Positions 25,535 to 36,884 are shown, counted from the first letter of the stretch. The stretch: 64,000 bases of DNA from Archegozetes longisetosus (GCA_018873245.2 JAEMBT020000001.1:16212220-16276219); one strand, 5' to 3'. The notes: a model not told the origin generated them from the sequence alone. A program made the numbers and translations.

Positions 25535-25540
25535 TTTATT
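25535..25540 (-). terminator. Candidate poly(A) signal AATAAA for the bHLH gene
   Basis: Canonical AATAAA on the minus strand about 137 bases past the stop of the SREBP-like gene. If used, the transcript ends without any membrane-domain exon. Confidence 0.45.
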
Positions 25541-25676
25541 TAATATTTTAAAATAACAAAACAGTTTGTTGTTTTATAAGTAAAACATAGTACTTTGCCT
25601 CAAGTCTGAAAAGAAAATATTCTCAAACACATAAATACATAATCGTTGAATTTTGTAATTGAATGCCATTATTAGC

Positions 25677-26429
25677 TTAAGGAGTGACCGATGGAGTTAC
25701 TGTGTATGCAGTAGTGATAGGCGATTGGGTGATTGATGAGAACTGACTCAGTTTGAGTTTCAATTGTGAATTTTGTTCAACCAAATTAAAATTAACTCTC
25801 TTTAGTCGTTCTATGTATTGAGCCACTGCTTCTAAAATAGTCGCCTTTTTCCAGTTAACATTAGGTCCGGCCACTAATATCTTCAGTTTTTTAAATTGTT
25901 CATTAATTGATGACCTGTACTTGCTTTCAGCAGCGGTGTGTGCTAACTTTCTTAAACATATACCAGAATTTTTATTTTGAGCCAAGTTCAATTTCGTTCC
26001 AGTTCTCTGCACTCTCTTGAGTTTCTTTTTACTAAAGTTTGACTTTAGTTCTGACATCTTATTTATGAAACGACCAGAAAATTTAGTACTTACTGAAAAT
26101 GGTTCGTTCCTTGCATAACCCCTTTCTTCATGAGTTTCTGACGTTTCCTTTAATGCACTTGATATCGGCTGACAGAATAGCTGATCCATATTTAAAGTTG
26201 AGTTATTATTAAAATAAAAGTTGGTTTGGTTCGTGTCCTGTAATACACTATCAGCCTGAGTGCTAATAATTCGCTGACAGTACTCATCGTTGTTATTATT
26301 ATAATCAGGGTAAACAGTAGTTCGTCTGCTAAAATCGTGATTGCTATCAAGTTGTCCAAATAAGTCGAAGACGTTGAGTGAAGTTTGATCGAAGCGATCG
26401 AAACTATCCGTAAAGGAATACTCATCCAT
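25677..26429 (-). CDS. SREBP-like bHLH-zipper factor without membrane half
   Basis: A 250-aa single-exon protein starting at MDEYSFTD; the in-frame TTG codon upstream is not a plausible start. The N-terminus is acidic and aromatic (about 1-30), as in activation domains. The middle is Asn/Ser-rich, with a basic patch (KKKLKRVQR) at about 135-145. The bHLH at about 155-215 reads RKLAHTAAESKYRSSINEQ ... KATILEAVAQYIERL and aligns without gaps to the SREBP family, including the His, Glu and Arg contacts and the Tyr that marks SREBPs (most bHLHs have Arg there). A short heptad zipper (L-x6-L) follows, then a Ser/Thr tail and stop. Ordinary SREBPs exceed 1,000 aa with two membrane spans and a SCAP-binding domain, none visible here. 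Candidate nuclear regulator of lipid genes such as the FAS 14 kb away; the target is inferred. Confidence 0.85.
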   Translation of the reverse strand: MDEYSFTDSFDRFDQTSLNVFDLFGQLDSNHDFSRRTTVYPDYNNNNDEYCQRIISTQADSVLQDTNQTNFYFNNNSTLNMDQLFCQPISSALKETSETHEERGYARNEPFSVSTKFSGRFINKMSELKSNFSKKKLKRVQRTGTKLNLAQNKNSGICLRKLAHTAAESKYRSSINEQFKKLKILVAGPNVNWKKATILEAVAQYIERLKRVNFNLVEQNSQLKLKLSQFSSITQSPITTAYTVTPSVTP

Positions 26430-27604
26430 TTGTATCAAATTTGATGAGAAGCATAAACGAAAGCCTAATTGAAAAATTCAACAATAATTTTTATTTAAAT
26501 AATCATTATTTATAATAATTAAAGTTTCAAATACTTTAGAATTGAATCAACAAAATGAATGTTTCATACCTAGAGTGCTATTCCACTAATTATTGAGCGA
26601 ACTAACTAAATAATACGCAGTAATACATAGAATTAAAAACTGACAATTTTTATCTTTTTAATCATTAATGAATTCATCAAAATTACATTTAAAGTATGAA
26701 GAGTCTGCTTAACATTAGTATACGTGCAAAAGTGTGCGTCCAGCGCGGTCACAACATAAATCAAATATGATTGGACTCTTCTCGATCAAAATCAAGGTCT
26801 CCTCATTAAGTCGGAACTTTTGAAATTTTTTATGACAAATGCAAAAAGAGGCTTCAAAATATATGTTGCCAAAACTCTTTTGACGCTAATTGTACTGTCT
26901 GAGAATAAGAGAGAAGGACCATCATCAGCAAGCGTTTCAAATCCCTAAATGTGGTCTTTGAACAAATACTAATCAATCGTATACAATGCTGGTCACCACT
27001 TTCTTAGCAGATGATGGCTGGTGTACTCAGATATGAATTTAATAAAAAGTCATCTGACTAATTCTGACAAAAGGGCTTGAATCACATAGAAATACCCATA
27101 TGTTAACGCCTTATTAGATCCATAGTTAATTTTAGGAAGAAGCAATAACTTTGTAAAGTCTTTCATTGATTAGACCGAAGGGCTGAAATTATATGAAAGT
27201 TACAATACTTTTGCACTCTTCTCCAAAAATTGTTAACTTGAAAGAGAGTCTCATTTAAAGGTATATTTCTAGATTTTGATTTAAGGAAGAGTGACTATTC
27301 TGTGAAGAGTGGGGGCGATCCCATTAAACAGAAGATACAACGATTAAACAGATAAGCATTTGTAATTCTAATCAAGCTTTTAATCATTTCACTAGAAATG
27401 ATATAATTGTTTACTATAACTGAATAAATGTAATTTCCAGTTTATTTATCTCGAATTAATTCTTGTATTCAAATCAGATAAATAAAGAGTAATTCTTTAT
27501 CATTAGAAGAGAATCGTTATTGTAATTGAATTTTGAACTATTCAACAATTCAATTCATTTAAAAATAATTATTCATACATCTGATAATTGATTCTTATCA
27601 GACG
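26430..27604. other. Upstream region of the bHLH gene, no gene recognised
   Basis: Non-coding. Two words resembling Tc1 ends (GTGCAAAAGTGTGC near 26726 and its approximate mirror near 27210) may delimit a degraded element; not strong enough to call. Confidence 0.35.
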
Positions 27605-27995
27605 TAGGCGTGTTATGATCTCCACCGAGAATAACAATATCACATTTTACAGATATGATTTGAAATAAAATGCAAATTTAATAATTAACTATCTTTGAGA
27701 TTGCGACTAAACCACGGCATTATGAACATAACATTCAGATTAATATCTTATTGAAGCCGTAGTCACGATTAATAACGTGCTTTTGACCTTGTCACAAATG
27801 AGATAATCTTTAGGTCTAATAAGGAGTGACTCTCTCCCAAACTTAACAGAATCTGTACAATACATTTGAGGATCGAGAAGTTGGTGAAGGTGTGATTCAA
27901 CTCAACATATTCCATTTCATATTTAAATTGACTCGAATTCAGAAATAGTTTGCAACTTCTCGAATCCCTTTCAAATGCCTTCGGTTGAAATCTCA
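27605..27995 (-). pseudogene. FAS pseudogene: decayed 3' end (thioesterase region)
   Basis: The sequence aligns base by base to the end of the intact FAS gene (about 1685-2040): the last exon with GATCTCCAxxxAGAAxAACA, the final intron with its donor and acceptor positions, and the penultimate-exon coding for the thioesterase C-terminus (DSRSCKLFLNSSQFKYEMEY against the FAS DGRVGKVSQMFLDLSRLKYD). The frame is broken. Because the intron is kept, this came from a DNA-level duplication, not from retrocopying. No other FAS exons are visible nearby, so most of the copy is deleted or was never included. Confidence 0.88.
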
Positions 27996-28169
27996 TTGAA
28001 TTAGTGAAAAGAAAATAAACGAGTTTTCAATTTTTTACTACAATTCATATTAATTTGATGTCATAACACGTTATAACAAAAACTTCGTTTGAATATTTCG
28101 TAAGTAGAGTAGCTTTTAGAAGAGCTACTCATTAATAAAGTAAATAAGACTACGGGTCAGCTTTTTGAC

Positions 28170-28990
28170 AATTTTCTCAGCTTTAGATCGAAGTGAAATA
28201 AGTTAATTTCTTTAAATTTGATCTCGATTTATATTTAAAACAAAAAACAATCACTTGCTGTTTAAACATTTGTTGACTGTGTCTAATCAGATATGATTTT
28301 TGCTCTGTTTTCTATGAACATTTTTCACATATCAGTAGTTTTTCATTACGACTGTATATCTGTTCATTTAGAATAAAAAGTTGATTCGAAACCTTAGTTA
28401 CTTCAAACTTCACATGAAGTGGAATGTCTTATGCGAAGCCGTTCGCATTGCGTAATCAAATGAATGATTTATCGCATTCAAAATATTTCTGAGTCGTTTC
28501 GCAACATAAAGTTGAAAATCAGTGTTTATCATATAGACATGCCGTTAGTTTTTGACTACCAGTTATATTACGATCATAGTAGCGTTTAATGTTTTTTCCT
28601 CATTATGCTCTTCGAAAACATGTGGAATCACATTAATTATATATCAAGTATGAAATAGATAGTCATTACATTTGTGCATCAGGTCAGACGAATAATTATT
28701 TTCTATGTTTTTCTTTTATCTCATTTTTACCGTTTTGAATATTAATTAGTTTGCAATCAATCGATGACTTAAAGATCTTGTTTTTTGAAATCAATCCAAC
28801 TTCAGTTTCATCAGAAATTTTGCAATCAATGTTCTCAAAATAATTAAGAAACTTCTTTTTGAAATCTCCGTTTTTACCTAAAGTTTAAGTTTGATTACTT
28901 ATTAAAACGAGCGATCTTTTGATTTTTTTCATTAATACTGGAAATTAGTTTACCACAAGTTGCACGAATATTACTACCGATTGAATTGAT
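28170..28990. repeat. Dispersed repeat family P, copy 1
   Basis: Shares long diverged blocks with 30066-31510 (for example CACATATCAGTAGTTTTTCATTACGACT and its counterpart near 30207; TTCCTCATTATGCTC near 28597 and 31458) and with 35600-35930 (CTTCAGTTTCATCAG, CAATCAATG). No coding domain recognised; it directly abuts the FAS pseudogene. Confidence 0.7.
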
Positions 28991-29118
28991 TGTCAACAGA
29001 AATATATGAAGAACAAAACTGAGAGATAGCATAAAAATAATTATAGAAATTTGTTTAATCAAATATAAAAGTTAGAAATTGCAATAATCGCACATAAAGT
29101 TTTTCGCAAGAAGAACAA

Positions 29119-29247
29119 TGAGCCATACTCTGAGTTCTATTCAAAGTTCGATCTCGACTCAAGTTAGACTTGAAATACAAATCTTGATGGCACCAAGTCT
29201 AACTTGGGTCGAGATCGAGCTTAACACAGAATTCAGAATATGGCTCA
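29119..29247. mobile_element. Short palindromic MITE, 129 bp
   Basis: Begins TGAGCCATACTCTGAGTTCT and ends with its mirror; the inner pair is GATCTCGACTCAAGTTAGAC with GTCTAACTTGGGTCGAGATC. Arms of about 55 bases. Confidence 0.8.
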
Positions 29248-29924
29248 ATAATTGTCCAAAAGCTTAAGTATCCCAAAATAGTGGTATTGTGTTCCGTTCA
29301 TAGAGTACACTTAAAAACTTGTTAATCATCGATGGCAAAATAGTAAAGTGATGCGTGAAGTATATCCAATGGGCTATTCATATATGATTACTGAGAAAAG
29401 TGAGGAATGTCTGATCAAATTTTCATCTGAAAACTTTAACCAATATTTGAAATTACATAATGCAATGATATTTTTGAGGGACAGCAGATCGACTTTGCAA
29501 AAGTAGTCTGGTACACACAAGAACATATGCAAAATTCAAATAATAACTACAATTATCACAATGAATTTGCTAAATTTATGCAGTTTTGTCCATCATATAG
29601 TAATATCAAATTATGTTCTACTTCATCAATAGACTGTCCTTTTCCTACATTTCCCGCTAATTTCTTAATTTCTTTATAAAAAAAATATAATCTTGTTACA
29701 GGAATGCACCTATTTTTGTCTTGTTTAGTGTGTTTTAATGTGGATTTTGATGTTTATGCATCTCTTGATGTTCTAAAATATGCATAGTTTCAAAATATAT
29801 CAAATTTTATTTAAGTGCAAACGAAACCATAACTTCTATCTTTTATTGAAGTTAAAATGCAAGGATTTAAGTCCTTATCTGTAGATCTAATAAGGAAAAA
29901 CACATTACGTACGTGTGTTAATAG

Positions 29925-30065
29925 CTTACAGCACGTAGCATAGGAAACATGCCCTAAAGACATAAGAACGAGAGCTGTTCGTCAGACCCTATCTGTATCC
30001 ATCGCAGAGTATCAAGTTTTATGGTATATACAGCTTAGAGCTTATTTGCTTTGAATGTGTTTAAA
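29925..30065. repeat. Dispersed repeat family A, copy 1
   Basis: Shares the order TTATGG/TAGGAAACATGCC-x-TAAA, TATCTGTATCCATCGCAGA, AAGTTTTATGG and TAGAGCTT-TT-CTT with 33640-33800, 36262-36350 and 51130-51265. Here it runs straight into a family P copy. Function unknown. Confidence 0.7.
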
Positions 30066-30395
30066 TCCAGAGCTAATAAACTGACTCTTTTAATTTGATC
30101 GTTAGTTTATATTTAACAAAAAGCAATTACTTGTTGGTTAGGTGCCGTTTATTCATTGTTTGTTTCATCCGATGTTATATAAGTATTGTTTCTACAAAAG
30201 TTTGTCACATTTCAGTGGCTTTTTTATTGCGACTATATACGTGTTCATTTAGAAAAGACTTTGATTTAAATCATTAGTTATTTGAAATTTGACGTGAAAG
30301 AGGGATGTCTTATGGGATGTCATATTGCATTGAGTAATCACATGAATGACTTATCGCATTAAATCGCATTCTCATTTGAATCGTCTTGTAACATA

Positions 30396-31377
30396 CAGTC
30401 ACGGAAAAATCTAAATTATCAACTAAATTTGATCTAGTTGCTTATATTTTAGTTCGATTTTGACTTCAGAAACATGGTTTGTGAGTAATCATGGAAGGAA
30501 TAATTTTAAGAAAATTTTTCAAAATTCATCCTGGTAAAGTTTTTATAACACATATTTTATAACTTGAGAGCTACAAAGTATATTTCAGATTATCAGTTCT
30601 ATTTTGTAAAGCCTGAAAATGATTCGGTACTATCAGTCAAAAAATTACATGTTAAATAAAGCTTTTTCGCGCCTTACATACTTAGGGATCACTTTAATAT
30701 TTACGTATCAGCATTTTGAAAACTTTTATAAACTTTAGGTCTAACTTATGGCAAAACAAAATAGGGAACTCTTGCATCAATCGTTTGCTGATAAAGAGTT
30801 CATAAAGTATTTACTTTGCATTCAACTTTTCTCAATTATTTCTTAAATTTAAGTTACTTATGTTAAAGTTCGATGCAAATATAACACTTATAGAGATTTA
30901 AAGATAAGTCTCGTATTTTATCACTCATTACTAGGAATAATACTTATCAAAACGCGAGAAAATTATTTGTTCAATCTTTCCCTTATTTGGTTCAATTCTC
31001 ATTGGCTTTTATTGTCTTTTAAGCGCACATTCTGACATATACTTTTTTGACTGATAGTACGTGTTTTAGGAAATTTTGAAAAATTACCCCATTTGGCATG
31101 GTAGTTTGTTAAACACTAACGCAATCGATACGATTCCTACTTAATTGCCGTTTGTTCCACGTTACTCTTGCCATAATCTCTAAACTTATAAGTTTCCCAA
31201 ACTTTAACTCTACTGTATTGATTACATTAATGTTTAACAAACTACCATGACATACCATGATGAGTAATTTTTCAAAAATTTCTTTAAACACGTATCGACT
31301 CATTTTTCAAGCTTTAATAACTAAAATATAAGGAACTAGATCAAATTTAGTTGATACTTTAGATTTTTCCATGACTG
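30396..31377. mobile_element. Tc1/mariner-type MITE, 982 bp
   Basis: Ends CAGTCACGGAAAAATCTAAA and its mirror ending CATGACTG, with about 60-base inverted repeats including GATCTAGTTGCTTATATTTTAG. TA precedes the left end; the right flank has CA in place of TA. The interior contains a second hairpin (31060-31293). Non-coding. Confidence 0.85.
31060..31293. repeat. Hairpin nested within the MITE
   Basis: Mirror arms: CATGGTAGTTTGTTAAACA near 31098 pairs with TGTTTAACAAACTACCATG ending near 31249, and the outer AAATTTTGAAAAATTAC pairs with GTAATTTTTCAAAAATTT. Confidence 0.8.
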
Positions 31378-32009
31378 CATGTCGACATAAGTGTTGATAA
31401 TACAAATATGCTGATGATCTTTGACTACCAGTTTTATGATTATAATAGCGTCTAGTGCCTTTTCTTCATTATGCTCCTCAAGAATATGTGGATTCAAATT
31501 ATTTAATCAATTTCAGAAGGGCCTTAGCGAAAATGCATGGAAATCAAATAGAGATGAATTACAAGTTAACAAGTATTTAACATTAGTCATAAATCTTTTA
31601 ATAAGTAAAAACTTTTCTCACATTAATCCGGATGTATAGCAACCCTCAAAAAATCATGCGTCTATCATCTAAGTGTCAGAGTTTTTATCATGAGATTAAT
31701 GGAAAGCAAAACTGAAACATAGCTTTAATGAACAGACTTTTTACATAGTTTTAATTTTTACTAGCTTATGGTTTTATTTCTTTGATCAAACGATTGATGT
31801 AACAAAACTTGAGTTTCAGGAATAGAAACAGAATCTATTTAATACGGAAAATCATAAAAATTCAACTTATTTTGCAGTTTACTCGAAATATATTTCAGAA
31901 TTTTTGCATACTAATAAAATGATCTCTAGAAACAGGCAAATAATTATCATATGCTTGAGAAATATCTTTAAAACCTAATTCTTCACGATTAAAGTTGCTT
32001 TTGACGGAT

Positions 32010-32680
32010 CTAAGACAATTCGTCCAATGACAATTCGTCTAATGGCAATTCGACCAATGGACAGTTCGTCTAATGGCAATTCGACCAATGGACAGTTCGT
32101 CTAATGGCAATTCGACCAATGGACAATTCGTCCAAAGGATGATTTGTCCGAAGGACGATTCGTCTAATAGGACGATACGTCCAAAGACCAATTGGTCCAT
32201 TGGGCTCTATATAAAATGATTATTTAAGAATTAAATATTTTTTTAGACATAAAAGAAAAAACTTTTAAAGTCAATTTTTTTAGAAAATTAAAACATCACT
32301 GAATAATTAAAAATAAGTAATAAAATTTTACTGAATAAAAAGAATCATAAGTCAATGTATTAATTTTTGATAATATAAAATACTAGATTACAATTGAACG
32401 TTATGAGCACGTAGAAGATCAATAACAGCAGTGTAGATATTTTCAGATTGCTTTCAGGTATTAATTACTATAGGCCTGGGTATCCACCTGCGCAGACAAG
32501 TTTTCAGTCAAAATAACTTATTGGACACTTTTTCCGTTGGACTTATTGTCTATTAGGCGAATTATTTATTGGACGAAATGCCTGTTGGACAAATTGCTAT
32601 ATTAGACGAATTGTCTTTAGACTAATTGTCATTGGACGAATTGTCCATTGGACGAACTGTCTTTGGACGAACTGTCCGAT
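32010..32680. mobile_element. Foldback element with iterated ends (MULE-like)
   Basis: The left end is a tandem array of about 31-bp units built from 15-16-bp half-units (CAATTCGACCAATGGACAG, TTCGTCTAATGG). The right end is the inverted array (TTGGACGAACTGTC, CATTGGACGAATTGTC). The middle is AT-rich and non-coding. Iterated CG-containing inverted ends are shared in style with the MULE at 53155-57061. Confidence 0.75.
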
Positions 32681-33194
32681 AACGGTTTTTGACTGATTGA
32701 CAGTTATGACTAGAAGTGAACTTATTTTACTTTGACGAGTAGATTAAACTTTTGATAAGCAGAAAACTTTAGAGCTCAAACTTAAAAACTATTTGTACGA
32801 AAGATAACTTGTTTCTAACATTAAGTAAAGATCTAAGGCTGTTCTTCTGAAATCAGGGCTAAATGTAAAATAATGAAACATTAGAATCGAGTCGGGAGAC
32901 AAAATAGCAATCAACGTTCTGTCGGCTTCAGGAGTGATTGACATAATTTTATTGGATTCCTTGATTGACTATAAGCGCGTGGATAAGGATTTTACGTTGC
33001 ACTCAAACATGTTCTTGAACTTTGTCTGACTTAAAAGTGCATCAAATCATTTGATTATCAGTGATTATTGGGTCGTTCACTACATTAAAGCCAAGTGATT
33101 CATATTTTAAGTTTAATAGTAACTCAACGAGTGAGCAAACCCTAAAATTTGCTCAGAAAGCACCAGTTTGTGATTAATTAAAGTAAAATTACTA

Positions 33195-33559
33195 GGGCAC
33201 GCTGAAAGTTTTTGTAATAGGCCAACCTGGTGCATGTATATGAAAGTTCTCAAGATCCAAACATTTATTTGCATTTCGTAGGATTAGGCACCAAATTTCA
33301 TTTGATTATCTCTAGCCGTTTAGATTCTGTGATAATTTAAAGATATCTAGTCATCAAACTTTTTCAGATATTATAATGGATTTGAATCTGAAACATTTGA
33401 TGACTGGATATCTTTAAATTATCACAGAATCTAAACGGCTAGAGATAATCAAATGAAATTTGGTGCCTAATCCTACGAAATGCAAATAAATGTTTGGATC
33501 TTGAGAACTTTCATATACATGCACCAGGTTGGCCTATTACAAAAACTTTCAGCGTGCCC
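33195..33559. mobile_element. Near-perfect palindromic MITE, 365 bp
   Basis: Arms of about 165 bases around 33377; ends GGGCACGCTGAAAGTTTTTG and its mirror, flanked by TA at 33193-33194 and 33560-33561. A 64-codon open frame crossing the right end is arm sequence, not a gene. Confidence 0.92.
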
Positions 33560-33639
33560 TAGTATTTGGACACAGCCGTTCGTAACCCTTAAACTTTTGG
33601 TGCGCGAAAGTACTCGGCTTGAACAACACTTTTTTGAAC

Positions 33640-33800
33640 CGCTAACAGCGCGTGTTATGGGAAATATGCCTTAAAAGCATGGGAAGAGTTGTCATTTAGA
33701 CGCTACCTGTATCTATCGCAGATTAAGTTTTATGGCGTAGAGCTTAGGGCTTGTTTTCTTCAAATACGCTTGAATCTGAATCTATACTGTCAGACTCTTT
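33640..33800. repeat. Dispersed repeat family A, copy 2
   Basis: Contains TACCTGTATCTATCGCAGATT, AAGTTTTATGG and GGGCTTGTTTTCTTCAAATA, matching the copies near 29950 and 51150. Confidence 0.75.
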
Positions 33801-33971
33801 CGCAAAGAACCTCAATGTGACGTCATAATGATGAAATGACAATTGAGCCAGTCAAAACTCCGAATTAATGGGGGCGATTTTTGCGTAATTCTTCAAGTCC
33901 TGCCAGAGGTGTACTGTGATGAGCAGACCGCAAGGCGTTAACGTTAAGGTTTCTTTAAATATATGATAATG

Positions 33972-34226
33972 CAGTGTTTTTCAGTTCAATTTGAATCTAT
34001 TGCATTGCTATTTGTAATGTAAACCCAAACCCTGTCGAACTGGTAGCTCTTCTCAAAGCTATTCGTGTCTTTCGCAAAGCTATTTGTAATTCAAAACTTT
34101 ATTTCAATTACAAATAGCAATGAAATTAACACAAATAGTTCTGAGATAAGCAACCGATTTTCATAAGGATTACACTAAGTACACAAATAGCAATGCAATA
34201 GATACAAATTGAAGTGAAAAATACTG
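33972..34226. mobile_element. Palindromic MITE, 255 bp
   Basis: Ends CAGTGTTTTTCAGTTCAATT and its mirror ending GAAAAATACTG, followed by TA. The shared TIR includes CTATTGCATTGCTATTTGT. Tc1/mariner-like CAGT start; non-coding. Confidence 0.8.
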
Positions 34227-34259
34227 TAAGTCATACATCGAGATGAAAATTAAGGCAAC

Positions 34260-34560
34260 AATCAAGTGGCAAAATCTATTTTTTCAGTTTATTAGCTTAA
34301 AACGTTTTACCACAAAAGCTTATCAATTAAACCCTTAACAAAAAGCTTGATTTGTTGTTGTTTGAGGTCTTAATGTTATGCTTAAACAATGTTACAAATG
34401 CTTAAACTTGGGTTTTGATCCCTTCGACGCTTTTCAATTTTCTCATCAATCGATTGTTTGCAAAGCAAATCGTATTTTTTTGTCTAACACTGTTTCTATC
34501 ATTTTTATACTTTGCTCTGAAAATCTACTGACGTATGATTTGCGGCCTTTTCCGACTATG
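34260..34560. repeat. Dispersed repeat family B, copy 1
   Basis: Shares GATTTGTTGTTGTTTGAGGTC, TTATGCTTAAAC, TTTTCAATTTTCTxATxAATC and ATACTTTGCTCTGAA with 36885-37100 and 51330-51540. A and B occur in the same order at 33.6-34.6, 36.3-37.1 and 51.1-51.5 kb, so they probably belong to one element. Confidence 0.75.
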
Positions 34561-34787
34561 TTTGAAGGAAACGTGTCTGCACTGTAAATCAGTTCGACTC
34601 CAGTACTACGTTTTATAATTGTCCCTCATCCTAAGATTTGAATTATAGGTTTTTTTGTAAGTTTAGGATATTGAAAATTTTAAGATTAAAAGTGTTTCAC
34701 TAAAACAATTTGGCGGATCCTAAGCTTAGGATAAAGTGAACAAACATTTTAAACAAAAGTTTTGTTACATATTTGTTTATAGAATAC

Positions 34788-34964
34788 TCACAAATAAAGT
34801 ACAAACGAGTTAACAACAATGTTATTAAAGCGTATGAATTCGTTTCAGTAAACAAATTTGTGCTAAACTTTGCTTAAAATATATTTGCTTGTTGGACTCA
34901 ATTCATACGCTTTAATGACATTGTTGTTAACTCATTTAACTGCGCTTTATTTGTGAGTATTATT
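34788..34964. mobile_element. Palindromic MITE, AATACTCACAAATAAAG ends
   Basis: Mirror arms of about 60 bases including GAGTTAACAACAATGTTATT and AAAGCGTATGAATTC. One end of the same family (GCACTTTATTTGTGAGTATT) also stands alone at 43978-43998. Confidence 0.8.
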
Positions 34965-34976
34965 TAATACTAGTGT

Positions 34977-35260
34977 TTAGACGTGTTTACTTCGAACACA
35001 GAATATGGAACTGCTTTACTCCCAGAATCGCGAACAAAACCTTAAATAATCTCAAACTAAAAATGCTTACATCTAAAAGGTGTAGTCAATTCTTAAAAAC
35101 TTTTCTGAGCTGCGCACAATTCTTAAGAATTAATTAAATTTTGTGGATACAAATAATTTTAATTTTAAGGCTTAAATACAACTCTAAGTCAAAGATTTGA
35201 TTTCAGATTTTGAAATAAATAGAGTCTGAAATAATGTTTGGAACTAAAGACGCTGAACAA
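34977..35260. mobile_element. Imperfect palindromic MITE
   Basis: The left end TAGACGTGTTTACTTCGAAC mirrors the right GTTTGGAACTAAAGACGCTG; arms are diverged. Same family as 15260-15770. Confidence 0.5.
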
Positions 35261-35599
35261 ATTTTAGTATTGATTTAATTCATTTATACTTTTGTATCTC
35301 TGTTTGCGATTAAAGTTAGTCCGTATAGATTGCGATTGGTTTTTATAAGCACTTCTTAAACACAAATAATAGTTTTGTAGTAAAGTAGAGAACATTAAAA
35401 ACATCCGGTTTCAAACAACGCTTGACTTACATAGAAGTTCGTTAACATCGAAGGCAAATTCACTGAATATTAATATCCAATATTGAGTATTGGTTTTAGG
35501 TTAATCTTCATCTTTGAATTTGTATGAGACCTTTTACATTTTTAAGTAAGCAAAGAAGCGCTTTTCGCCCTCCAAGGCTGATACATATGAAGTCCAAAG

Positions 35600-35930
35600 T
35601 GGATAATCGTTATATTCATACCTCAAATGCAAAAAACTGTTTCTGATTTTCATTAATATTTCACTTTTGCTCGTATTGTCATTGATTTCTTTTCAATCAA
35701 CTGGTTACAAAAATTTCTACTTTTTGAAATCAAATAAACTTCAGTTTCATCAGGAGCTTCGCAATCGATATCCCCAAAATTTAAGGAGTTTCTCCTTAAA
35801 ACTCCTGCTTTTACCCCAAATACAATCTCGATATTTATAAAAATGCAATACTGTATGCCTCCTCACAAATTATTAACATTAATTGCAAATTACATGAAAA
35901 TCGTTATCAATTGAGTTGGTTAGCGGACAG
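35600..35930. repeat. Dispersed repeat family P, copy 3 (partial)
   Basis: Aligns with 28700-28990 through TTTTTGAAATCAAxxxAACTTCAGTTTCATCAG and the following AATCxATxTxCxCAAAAT block; the rest is diverged. Confidence 0.6.
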
Positions 35931-35970
35931 ATTTCTTATTCATATTATTTCAACATGACAATAACCTGTA

Positions 35971-36277
35971 CACCGTGAAACTGGTTCCACGTATTTGCTT
36001 TCAAAACATTATTTGCAACAACTTTATTCTCAAAATCTTCAATAAAACTTTGAAGTAAACTTAAAATTAAAATACTCTATATTAAAAAAGTTTACTCGGA
36101 GCTACATAGTTGCGCGCAATTCTGAAGGATTCGATGCAATCCTGTAGAATCGATAAAAGTTTTTAATATAAAATACTTTGATTTCAAGGTTACTTTAAAG
36201 TTTTATCGACGATTTTGGGAGTGAAGTTGATGCAAATAATGTTTTGAAAGTAGAGACGTGGAACCAATTTTATGGTG
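35971..36277. mobile_element. Palindromic MITE, about 307 bp
   Basis: The left end CACCGTGAAACTGGTTCCAC mirrors the right GTGGAACCAATTTTATGGTG. Arms also share CTTTCAAAACATTATTTGCA. Moderately diverged. Confidence 0.7.
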
Positions 36278-36350
36278 TAGAGATTAGAACCTGCTTCCTT
36301 CAAATATGCTTAAATCTGATGCTATACTATCAAACTTTCAGACTTTCAGA
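36262..36350. repeat. Dispersed repeat family A, copy 3 (partial)
   Basis: TTTTATGGTGTAGAG and CTGCTTCCTTCAAATATGCT match the end of the other A copies; the start overlaps the palindromic element at 35971-36277. Confidence 0.55.
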
Positions 36351-36449
36351 CGTAACATTCATGATCTTATCCTTCATTTATTTAATACTTGATTACATAT
36401 ACACTCACTAACAAAGTCTGTATAATTGAATTTGACAGTATGTTTGATG

Positions 36450-36860
36450 AGACATCAGTTTTCTTATAGTCTAGTGTCACTTTTTGCATCTTCAGAAGGT
36501 TGACTACAAACTAATGTGATATTCAAATTACACACAAATATAAGGCAGTCATTATTTTATTTAAAGATATTTTTTACGTTCAAATAAATGTTCAAACAAT
36601 CAAATAACTAATTTATTTATATTGAGTTTATCTCAGATTAATGATCAGCTAAAACAAATGTTATTAAAAGCTTAAATTATTTGGTCATTTGAACATTTTT
36701 TGAATCTAAAACGTGCTTCCTTTGAGTGTCTGTAAACATGGTTTCTTCAAATAAAACGATGACTGCCTTACATTTGTGCAATTTGAATATCACATTAGTT
36801 TTTAATCAATCTATTTTGAAGAAAAAAGTCAAATTGATAGATAAGAAAACGATGTTTTAT
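36450..36860. mobile_element. Palindromic MITE, about 411 bp
   Basis: The left part (CATCAGTTTTCTTAT, ACTAATGTGATATTCAAATT, AAGGCAGTCAT) is mirrored on the right in reverse order. It sits between an A and a B copy, so it probably inserted into that repeat. Confidence 0.78.
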
Positions 36861-36884
36861 CAATTTTGCTATTAGGTTGAATTG

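Larger units (their letters stand above)
30066..31510. repeat. Dispersed repeat family P, copy 2, split by a MITE
   Basis: The left part (30066-30393) and right part (31380-31510) are collinear with 28170-28640. The 982-bp element at 30396-31377 separates them, which gives the relative age: repeat first, MITE later. Confidence 0.75.

Noticed and set aside
26720-27240. Tc1-type element between two GTGCAAAAGT-like words
   Set aside because: Only about ten bases match at each end and no TA duplication or interior support was seen.
33480-33674. 64-codon frame near 33.5 kb
   Set aside because: It crosses the end of a palindromic MITE into an unrelated repeat, so it cannot be an old gene.
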